This document shows, in pieces, positions 26,009 to 33,344 of a stretch of 33,344 nt of DNA; position 1 is the stretch's first letter; each line of letters opens with the position of its first letter. Both the position numbers and the translations under genes were made by a program. The stretch covers positions 1 through 33,344 of the forward strand of contig JADZBN010000010.1 of the NCBI GenBank assembly GCA_020852075.1. Reading direction: 5' to 3'. The notes under the pieces are model-generated. The model saw only the letters and a program-made list of their open reading frames with translations. It had not been told where the DNA came from and made no database searches. The DNA comes from Bacteroidia bacterium (lineage in GTDB: Bacteria > Bacteroidota > Bacteroidia > AKYH767-A > 2013-40CM-41-45).

Positions 26009-26722
26009 GGGAGTATCTGAATCCTTCTGCCCGGAACCGGATATTTCCCGGTCTCCGCACCCTTCAACAACGATTACGATTTCCCCCTTAACAGTTGCAG
26101 ATGAAAAATGCCTGATACTTTCATCCAGCGTACCTCTGAAATTTTCTTCATACATCTTGGATAATTCCCTTGAAATGCCGGCATGGCGGTCACCACCCAG
26201 GTATTCGCGCAATTGTTCAAGGGTTTTCATCAGCCGGTGTGGAGATTCATACAGTATGAAGGTCCGTTTTTCTGCAGCAAGTGCCTTAAGCCGTGTAACC
26301 CTCCCTTTCTTATGGGGGAGAAAACCCTCAAAACAGAACCTGTCGGCTGCCAGTCCCGAATTCACAAGGGCTGGAACAAAAGCGGTAGGGCCAGGCAGAG
26401 TCTCGACGGAGATTCCTGCTTCCAGACATTTCTTTACGATTAAAAAGCCGGGATCGGAAATTCCCGGGGTGCCAGCGTCGGTTACCAGGGCGGTACTATT
26501 GCAGGAAGTTATTCGCCGGACCAGGCTGTCAGCTACCTTGTGTTCGTTGTGCTGGTGGTAGGGGAGAACCGTTTTTTGAATATCAAGGTGCCGTAGCAGG
26601 ATGCCGCTGGTTCGGGTATCTTCGGCCAGAATCAGGTCTGCTTCCCGAAGCACCCGGATGGACCTGAGAGTGATATCTTCCAGGTTACCAATGGGTGTGG
26701 GTACCAGGAAAAGTTTAGGCAT
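25994..26722 (-). CDS. rsmI: 16S rRNA (cytidine(1402)-2'-O)-methyltransferase
   Basis: PKLFLVPTPIGNLEDITLRSIRVLREADLILAEDTRTS; VTDAGTPGISDPGF; YESPHRL; REL(S)KMYEE. Start taken at 26722. Confidence 0.95.
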   Translation of the reverse strand: MPKLFLVPTPIGNLEDITLRSIRVLREADLILAEDTRTSGILLRHLDIQKTVLPYHQHNEHKVADSLVRRITSCNSTALVTDAGTPGISDPGFLIVKKCLEAGISVETLPGPTAFVPALVNSGLAADRFCFEGFLPHKKGRVTRLKALAAEKRTFILYESPHRLMKTLEQLREYLGGDRHAGISRELSKMYEENFRGTLDESIRHFSSATVKGEIVIVVEGCGDREISGSGQKDSDTPSPEE

Positions 26723-27530
26723 GCGATCCGAACCGTCGTTCCACAAATTCCATAAAGAGTCCCGTGGTGGAATTGTTCAAGTCCCAGTTCAATACCGGAA
26801 CCAGCGCTGTGTCAATGATCCTGCGGGCCGAATCAAGTGAGCCGCAATTATTAATTTGATGAATCACCTCCAGGTAGCGGATGCTGTTGCCACCGAATAA
26901 ATGATTTATGAAAAGAAATTTATCGTTGATTCCAATGGACACTTCCAGGTCGGTGATGGGTTTTTTCTTCAGGGTTTCAGCCACTCTTTTACTGTCAGGC
27001 TGAAGGTTCGCCATCTTCCCTGCCAGGGTTTCAGGAGAATCGAATTTCCCTGCAATGGATGGATGATCGCTGAACATTTCTCCAACTTCTGCAACTTTTT
27101 TCCGGGGAGTTGCAATATCAGATTCAGTATTCACCGGTTGCAGGGCACTTTCACCTGAAGGATGAAGGCTGACCGGATCCGGTGAAATCTTTTCGTGTAC
27201 TGTTGAAAAATCCGCCTGCGCAGTGCTATATGCCTGATTCGCTTCATGAACGGCCCGGGTACCTTCAGGTGCCGAAGGAGGTGCAGTCTGGCTGCCTGAG
27301 GAATCTTTTTCCTGTCTGGTAGCAATGGCAGATTCAAGTTCCTGGACATGCATCAGCGCATTCTGGTATTGAAGCTGTAGTGAAATTTCATAGAGCTTTT
27401 TCAACTGAACCAGGAAGTCATCTACTTCTGCATACGGGATGGCAGATCCCTGAGCAGACATAGCCCTTTGCATTTCATTCAGTTTCTCAATTACCGCTTT
27501 TATCTGAGTAAGATATTTCTGTGAATTCAT
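26715..27530 (-). CDS. Conserved hypothetical protein: N-terminal coiled coil, low-complexity linker, C-terminal helical domain
   Basis: 271 aa; stop overlaps the rsmI start by 8 nt; C-terminal ITDLEVSIGINDKFLFINHLFGGNSIRYLEVIHQIN segment resembles a Bacteroidota-conserved family. Confidence 0.75.
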   Translation of the reverse strand: MNSQKYLTQIKAVIEKLNEMQRAMSAQGSAIPYAEVDDFLVQLKKLYEISLQLQYQNALMHVQELESAIATRQEKDSSGSQTAPPSAPEGTRAVHEANQAYSTAQADFSTVHEKISPDPVSLHPSGESALQPVNTESDIATPRKKVAEVGEMFSDHPSIAGKFDSPETLAGKMANLQPDSKRVAETLKKKPITDLEVSIGINDKFLFINHLFGGNSIRYLEVIHQINNCGSLDSARRIIDTALVPVLNWDLNNSTTGLFMEFVERRFGSHA

Positions 27531-27593
27531 AGCAATTCCATGTAACGGTGAAATTGAAAACTTGTTGTGTTATTTTTGGAAATAAATCAAATC

Positions 27594-27624
27594 TTGACGG
27601 TTTGAACGGAATCAGGTAGGTTTG
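27594..27624 (+). promoter_or_regulatory. Candidate promoter: -33 TTG (27594-27596), -7 TAGGTTTG (27617-27624) for thymidine kinase
   Basis: 20-nt spacing; 24 nt before the tdk ATG. Confidence 0.5.
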
Positions 27625-27648
27625 CCCTGCCGGTAAAGGTATTAAGAA

Positions 27649-28230
27649 ATGTTTTTAGAAAATTTAAAGACCCAGGGCAGGCGACACGGCCATATTGAGG
27701 TAATTTGTGGTTCTATGTTTTCCGGCAAGACGGAAGAACTTATACGGAGGCTGAAGCGGGCCAGGATTGCCAACCAAAAGGTTGAAATTTTTAAACCCCG
27801 GATGGATAACCGGTTTCATGCTGAAAATGTAGTTTCTCATGATGCCAATGCCATCGCTTCCACGGCTGTGGATACGTCTTCTGCCTTATTGATCCTTGCA
27901 AATACCGTAGATGTGGTGGGAGTGGATGAGGCACAGTTTTTTGATGATGGATTACCGGAAGTATGTCAGGATCTTGCAAATGCAGGTGTCAGGGTAATCG
28001 TTGCCGGCCTTGACATGGATTTTCAGGGGGAGCCGTTCGGACCCCTGCCGAAGTTGATGGCTATTGCCGAATATGTAACCAAGGTGCATGCAATCTGTAT
28101 CCGCTGCGGGAATCTTGCCAATTACAGCTACCGGACGGTTGCGGATAATACCCGGATTCTGGTTGGTGAAAAGGAAAGTTACATTCCTTTATGCCGTACT
28201 TGTTATAATGAAGAAAGTGGTAAAAACTGA
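27649..28230 (+). CDS. tdk: Thymidine kinase
   Basis: [40 protein letters not shown]-loop; [13 protein letters not shown]-terminal CIRCG / CRTCY zinc cysteines. Confidence 0.95.
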   Translation: MFLENLKTQGRRHGHIEVICGSMFSGKTEELIRRLKRARIANQKVEIFKPRMDNRFHAENVVSHDANAIASTAVDTSSALLILANTVDVVGVDEAQFFDDGLPEVCQDLANAGVRVIVAGLDMDFQGEPFGPLPKLMAIAEYVTKVHAICIRCGNLANYSYRTVADNTRILVGEKESYIPLCRTCYNEESGKN

Positions 28231-30725
28231 TGTGTCCCTCCAGGATAGGTACTGATTATACAATTCAGAAAATTGCAGACATTATCAGCGGAAAACTGAC
28301 CTGCAAGGCTCCTGGTCAGGTTCTGATTGATGAACTTCTGACGGATAGCAGAAAGGTTACACATCCTGATACCGCACTTTTTTTTGCCATTTTCGGAGAA
28401 AGACATAATGGGCATTCATTCATCTCTGAATTATTCCGGAATGGAGTGAGAAATTTTGTCATTTCCGAATTCAGAGAAGAATGGGAAAATTTCAATGCAA
28501 ATTTTATCCGGGTTGATGATGCACTGGAGGCATTACAGGAAGTCGGTGGTTACCACAGAAGCCGGTTTACAATTCCGGTAGTGGGTATTACCGGAAGTAA
28601 TGGAAAAACCATTGTCAAAGAATGGTTGTACCAGTTACTTCAGTCGGACAGAAACATTGTCCGGAGTCCGAAAAGTTATAACTCCCAGGTGGGAGTGCCA
28701 CTTTCCCTGTGGCTGATAAGGGACAATCATCAGCTTGCTCTTATTGAAGCAGGTATTTCCCAGCCGGGGGAAATGCTGAAACTCGAAAAAATTATCCGCC
28801 CGACTATCGGGATACTTACCAATATTGGATCTGCTCACGATGAGAATTTCCACAGTGTTTCGGAAAAGTTATCGGAGAAGCTCAGATTATTCCGGCAGGT
28901 GTCATCTCTTATTTACTGCAGGGATCAGCAGATCATTCAGGATGCGGTTGACGCGTTGAAGAAAGAAAATCCTTCTGTTGTGCTTTTTGCATGGTCGCGA
29001 AAATCAAAGGCAGACCTGCAGGTGGGACGTATTACCCGCTCATCCGATGAAACTGAAATACAGGCCGTATATCACAATCGGTTTATCAGGATCCGGATTC
29101 CCTTTACAGATGATGCATCGGTTGAAAATGCCATTCATTGCTGGGCATTTATGCTGTCTGTTGATGTGGAACAGGATTATATTGAGAAGCACATGACATT
29201 TCTCAGCCCGGTTGCAATGAGGCTGGAACTTAAAAACGGAATTAATCATTGTTCGGTAATTAACGACACGTACAACAGCGATATAGGGTCCCTTACCATT
29301 GCACTGGATTTTTTGAACCAGCAGAAGCAACATGAAAAACGGACAGTAATCCTCTCCGATATACTTCAGAGCGGAAGGGACGAAGAAAACCTTTATCGTG
29401 AGGTATCAAACCTCCTGATCGCAAAAAATATCAGCCGTATCATTGGTATAGGGGAAGCCCTGACCAGGCAAAAGGATGTGTTTCCCCATTCTTCAAAATT
29501 TTATCCTGATACAGAACATTTTCTCAGGGAGTTTACTCCCGGAAATTTCTCGAACGAGACCATATTGTTGAAAGGCGCAAGGCCCTTTGGGTTTGAAAAA
29601 ATATCAAAGGTCCTTCAGCAAAAGGCCCATGAAACAGTTCTCGAGATCAACCTGAATGCCCTGGTTCATAACCTGAATTATTACAGGTCAAGGCTCCGTC
29701 CCGATACCCGGATTATGGCGATGGTAAAGGCGGCGTCTTACGGCAGCGGCAGTCAGGAAATAGCCAGCGTACTGCAATTCCACAGAGTGGATTACCTTGC
29801 CGTGGCGTATTCTGATGAGGGAGTGGAACTGAGAAGGGCGGGCATAACATTGCCCATCATGGTGATGAACCCGGAATTGCAGGGACTTGATGCCATGTTG
29901 AGAGAAAAACTGGAACCTGAAATTTATAATTTCAGGTTGCTGGGCCAGCTTCATGATATGCTGAACCGGTATGATGGAGAACCATTTCCTGTGCATATTG
30001 AAATTGATACAGGTATGCACCGCCTGGGTTTTGACGAATCAGAGATGAATGAACTCATCGTCCGGCTTGGAAACAATAAAAAAATCAGGGTGCAATCGGT
30101 CTTTTCACATCTTTCTGCAAGCGATGAAGCAGAACACGATGGATTCACCCGGTTGCAGATTGAACGGTTTACACAAATGTCGGGACAGATATGTAATGCA
30201 TTTGATTATCCGGTTCTCAGGCACCTGCTTAATTCGGCGGGAATTCTCAGATTCTCCGAGGCTCAGTTCGATATGGTTCGGCTGGGTATCGGAATGTATG
30301 GCATTGCCGCTACCTCTCATGAACAACAGCAGTTGCAGCAAGTGGCTACCCTGCGCTCCGCAATTTCACAGATTAAAAATGTTCCGGCCAATGAAACGGT
30401 AGGTTACAGCAGGAGGGGTGTATTAAAACGGGATAGTGTCATTGCAACCGTGGCCGTTGGTTATGCCGATGGGGTAAACCGGAAAATGAGCAATGGTACA
30501 GGAAATTTGATGGTAAACGGGATACTGGCGCCTGTTGTTGGAAATGTGTGTATGGATATGACGATGATAGATATTACCGACATTCCTGCAAAGGAAGGAG
30601 ACGAGGTAATCGTATTTGGACCGGATTATCCTGTTACGGAGATTGCCAGGTCTCTCGGCACCATCCCCTATGAAATTCTCTCAAATGTAAACCAGCGTGT
30701 CAAGAGAATTTACTTTTATGAATGA
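28230..30725 (+). CDS. Bifunctional UDP-MurNAc-tripeptide:D-Ala-D-Ala ligase / alanine racemase (MurF-Alr fusion)
   Basis: N-terminal Mur ligase VVGITGSNGKTIVKEW and NDTYNSDIGSL; C-terminal alanine racemase MAMVKAASYGSGS PLP-lysine motif, GMHRLGFDE, GNVCMDMTMIDI. Confidence 0.94.
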   Translation: MCPSRIGTDYTIQKIADIISGKLTCKAPGQVLIDELLTDSRKVTHPDTALFFAIFGERHNGHSFISELFRNGVRNFVISEFREEWENFNANFIRVDDALEALQEVGGYHRSRFTIPVVGITGSNGKTIVKEWLYQLLQSDRNIVRSPKSYNSQVGVPLSLWLIRDNHQLALIEAGISQPGEMLKLEKIIRPTIGILTNIGSAHDENFHSVSEKLSEKLRLFRQVSSLIYCRDQQIIQDAVDALKKENPSVVLFAWSRKSKADLQVGRITRSSDETEIQAVYHNRFIRIRIPFTDDASVENAIHCWAFMLSVDVEQDYIEKHMTFLSPVAMRLELKNGINHCSVINDTYNSDIGSLTIALDFLNQQKQHEKRTVILSDILQSGRDEENLYREVSNLLIAKNISRIIGIGEALTRQKDVFPHSSKFYPDTEHFLREFTPGNFSNETILLKGARPFGFEKISKVLQQKAHETVLEINLNALVHNLNYYRSRLRPDTRIMAMVKAASYGSGSQEIASVLQFHRVDYLAVAYSDEGVELRRAGITLPIMVMNPELQGLDAMLREKLEPEIYNFRLLGQLHDMLNRYDGEPFPVHIEIDTGMHRLGFDESEMNELIVRLGNNKKIRVQSVFSHLSASDEAEHDGFTRLQIERFTQMSGQICNAFDYPVLRHLLNSAGILRFSEAQFDMVRLGIGMYGIAATSHEQQQLQQVATLRSAISQIKNVPANETVGYSRRGVLKRDSVIATVAVGYADGVNRKMSNGTGNLMVNGILAPVVGNVCMDMTMIDITDIPAKEGDEVIVFGPDYPVTEIARSLGTIPYEILSNVNQRVKRIYFYE

Positions 30726-30747
30726 GACAAAAGATGTATCGCCCCTT

Positions 30748-31794
30748 TCAGAAAAATCTTGGCATCTTGTTGAAGTTCTTTGCCTTTTGCCCCCTTTTTA
30801 CATAAGAGACAAAGGAAAGGTTGATTTCAAAGGCACTGGCCGAACCCGCAAGCGTGCTTAACTGGGAAACATTGAAATCATAACTGAGCCCCAAACCGAA
30901 GGAGTTGTATTCCACACGGGCGGATGCTATGACAGCATCATTCCAGCGGTAAAAACCTCCAAGGTAGAAATAAGCCTCTTTTTTATAATTCGTGTACCGT
31001 GATTTAAACTGTACCTTGTTTTTCACATAACCGCCAAAAACAATTTCCTTCTGTTTCCCCTGAAGGTTTACAAGAAGTTTGGGATCAATCCAGGATGATT
31101 TTTCAGCATCAAGACCAATTTCTCCGGAGGCGGTAAAAGTGTAACGGGATCTGAGGGGCGCGTCTGCTTCGGTAAAGAAACTGATGTTTGGACTGCCGAT
31201 GTGGGAATAGCCTCCGCCTATGGCTAAAGAATTATTACCGTCAGGAACATAATAATACAGAAGTCCCGCATTGAAATCCAGGTATGCGAACTGGTGAAGC
31301 TGAATGGATTCAAAGGAAGGCAGGGCAGGGTCAAAGGTGTCACCGTTCCATTGTGAATCCCATGTGGCTTTGGAAAGGTCAAGCGATTGCTGATTCAGTC
31401 CGGTCTGGAAACCGATGGAAAGGAAATGATCCCCGATGTCATCAAGTGCTGTAACATAGGAAAGGGACGCTTCAATAATGGTAGATGTTAGCCCCGTCTC
31501 TCCCGCCTTATCCTGATACACAAGAAGGCCTGCGCCAAAATAATTGTTTCCGAGCATTCCTTTGGCGATCGGGCCATCCAGGGAAACATGGATCGTCCGG
31601 TAGCCTTTTCCAAATCCGGACCATTGGGAACGGTAATTATTGGAAATCCGGAATTTCCCGTCAAACACGCCGGTATATGCAGGATTAAGTTGCAAGGGCG
31701 TGCCATAAAACTGACTGAAATGTGCATCCTGCCCCAATCCGGAAAATGGTTGGAGGCTGATACAGGCAAGAAGTATAAATAAAAATTTTCTCAT
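30748..31794 (-). CDS. PorP/SprF family type IX secretion outer membrane protein
   Basis: QDAHFSQFYGTPLQLNPAYTGVFDGKFRISNNYRSQWSGFGKGY family opening; beta-rich. Start at the internal ATG 31794 with signal MRKFLFILLACISLQPFSGLGQ. Confidence 0.92.
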   Translation of the reverse strand: MRKFLFILLACISLQPFSGLGQDAHFSQFYGTPLQLNPAYTGVFDGKFRISNNYRSQWSGFGKGYRTIHVSLDGPIAKGMLGNNYFGAGLLVYQDKAGETGLTSTIIEASLSYVTALDDIGDHFLSIGFQTGLNQQSLDLSKATWDSQWNGDTFDPALPSFESIQLHQFAYLDFNAGLLYYYVPDGNNSLAIGGGYSHIGSPNISFFTEADAPLRSRYTFTASGEIGLDAEKSSWIDPKLLVNLQGKQKEIVFGGYVKNKVQFKSRYTNYKKEAYFYLGGFYRWNDAVIASARVEYNSFGLGLSYDFNVSQLSTLAGSASAFEINLSFVSYVKRGQKAKNFNKMPRFF

Positions 31795-31816
31795 GGAAAA
31801 TTTCAAAATCACACCG

Positions 31817-33344
31817 TTAACGTACTAATGTAATATTCCCCGTTTTCGTAAGCGTCTTTCCGTCATTGTAATTAATCGTCAGGACATATACGAAAACCGC
31901 AGGGTCAAGTTCTTTTCCTTTATACGTCCCATCCCATCCTGTGAGAGGGTCTGTTGTTTCAAATACCTTTTCACCCCAACGGTCATATACGGAAAACCTT
32001 ACCCCATACAGATTGTTGCCTCGCACGAACAGGTAATCATTGTGGCCGTCTTTATTGGGGGAAAATGTATTGGGTATAAAATAATCATTGTCATGAAGGA
32101 TAGTAACCGTTACCTGCCTTGTTCCGGTACAGCCGCTTCCGTCGGTTATCTGTACCGTGTAGGTGGTGGTTTCATCCGGTGTGGCAACCGGTGAAGGTCC
32201 AGCCGTAGTGTCAAGTCCCGTAGCAGGACTCCAGGAATAACTGATACCTCCCGTAGCCAGAAGCTGGTAAGAATTCCCGAAATACATGGAAGTATCCTGG
32301 CTTACCGTGGCAGATGGTACACTCTCCACATGAACAAGAGAATATTGCGTCAGCGTATCCTGTCCATACTGGTTGTGTACAATCAGTGTGACATCATAAT
32401 ATCCATCCTGGGGGTAACAAATACCTGCCGGATTTTGCTGTGAGGAGGTGTCCGGTGAGGCTCCGGGGAAAAACCACTCCCAGGATGTGGGGCTTTGGGT
32501 GGAGAGATCAAAGAAACTGATACATGTGTTGGAACAGATATCCGGCGTGGATGTATTGAAGCCGGCAACCGGCAAGGGACATGAATTGATGTTCATGTAA
32601 CCGGGCAGCGTCAGCGTGTCCGAACCGTACTGGTTGGAAACGATGAGCGTTACCGGATAGGATCCGGGTGTGAAATAGCAGATGCCGGTTGGATTCGGGC
32701 TGGTGGAGGTGGCAGGAAGGCCTCCGGGGAAATTCCAGACCCAGGAGGTGGCACCGTTCAGGCTTTGATCCGTGAAATTAACGCAGGAACGTTCACAAAC
32801 GGATGTACTGTCTGCACTGAAATCAGCAACAGGCGGAAGACAGGGATTTACTGTTATGTAATTTGATTTTACCAGTGTGTCAGTACCACTCGCATTTACT
32901 ACCACCAGTTGAACACGGTAAGTTCCCGGGCTGGTGTAACAAATGTTTGCCGGGTTCGGATCATTGGAAGTTGATGGAGTTCCCCCGATAAAACTCCAAC
33001 TGTATGCCAGAGGTGCATTCTGACTCAAATCAGAAAATAAAATGCAATCTCCAACACCTAGAACGGAATCACTTACTGAAAAACCGGCAACAGGTGGCAG
33101 GCCTCCCGTAAGACGAATGCTGTCAACCGCAAAGGAAGGACTGATACCCACACCGCCATTATTATTCACCCAACGGAACCCGATTTTAACGGACGGATTA
33201 TTGTCAGCAGAGGGGGGGAGCGGGATGGAACGGGCGGTCCATATTCCTACCCCACTGCCACATGAGGTACTGGTTCTTGGAGGATCTGTGAGATTGATCC
33301 ACGAAGTTCCGTCCCAGTATTCTACGTATGTATTGTCCTGGTTC
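31817..33344 (-). CDS. PKD-repeat surface protein with gliding motility-associated (CHU_C, T9SS type B) C-terminal domain; N-terminus truncated by window end
   Basis: Repeated PKD units (PVADFSADSTSVCERSCVNFTDQS...GICYFTPGSYPVTLIVSNQYGSDTL and similar); C-terminal DNDYFIPNTFSPNKDGHNDYLFVRG...FSVYDRWGEKVFETTDPLTGWDGTYKGKELDPAVFVYVLTI. The frame stays open from 33169 through the window end. Confidence 0.92.
   Translation of the reverse strand, partial: NQDNTYVEYWDGTSWINLTDPPRTSTSCGSGVGIWTARSIPLPPSADNNPSVKIGFRWVNNNGGVGISPSFAVDSIRLTGGLPPVAGFSVSDSVLGVGDCILFSDLSQNAPLAYSWSFIGGTPSTSNDPNPANICYTSPGTYRVQLVVVNASGTDTLVKSNYITVNPCLPPVADFSADSTSVCERSCVNFTDQSLNGATSWVWNFPGGLPATSTSPNPTGICYFTPGSYPVTLIVSNQYGSDTLTLPGYMNINSCPLPVAGFNTSTPDICSNTCISFFDLSTQSPTSWEWFFPGASPDTSSQQNPAGICYPQDGYYDVTLIVHNQYGQDTLTQYSLVHVESVPSATVSQDTSMYFGNSYQLLATGGISYSWSPATGLDTTAGPSPVATPDETTTYTVQITDGSGCTGTRQVTVTILHDNDYFIPNTFSPNKDGHNDYLFVRGNNLYGVRFSVYDRWGEKVFETTDPLTGWDGTYKGKELDPAVFVYVLTINYNDGKTLTKTGNITLVR

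Noticed and set aside
31817-33344. Repeated GICY...G.Y.VTL blocks as possible tandem DNA repeats
   Set aside because: They are diverged PKD domain repeats at protein level, not a separate DNA repeat element.
1-33344. Mobile element, prophage, CRISPR or defence island
   Set aside because: No transposase, integrase, phage structural, Cas or restriction-modification motifs; no regularly spaced direct repeats seen by eye.

Overview
The window is a gene-dense, mostly chromosomal-core segment of a Bacteroidota genome. The lineage call rests on TAnnTTTG-type -7 promoter motifs, T9SS type A and type B (CHU_C) C-terminal domains, a PorP/SprF protein and a MurF-Alr fusion. I support about 21 protein-coding genes: a stand-alone response regulator, a di-heme c-type cytochrome, a secreted protein with dockerin-like repeats, a DUF885 lipoprotein, an AT-hook-like small protein, a tandem thioredoxin protein, a LamG/T9SS protein, a SiaA/SiaB/SiaC-like phosphatase-kinase-target module beside a large ABCG-type transporter, a Bacteroidota lipoprotein of unknown function, a TMTC-like TPR membrane protein, dCMP deaminase, an S41 peptidase, Fe/Mn SOD, an AsmA-like protein, a histidine kinase, HemW, RsmI, a conserved unknown protein, thymidine kinase, MurF-Alr, PorP/SprF, and a PKD/CHU_C protein truncated by the right edge. 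Three intrinsic terminators and several candidate promoters can be read directly. I saw no tRNA, rRNA, CRISPR array, transposase or phage genes. The most interesting locus is 9355-14600: a Sia-type partner-switching module with no diguanylate cyclase nearby, abutting an ABC transporter whose N-terminus looks TerB-like plus FHA-like. All homology calls come from motif recognition by eye; no database search was run.
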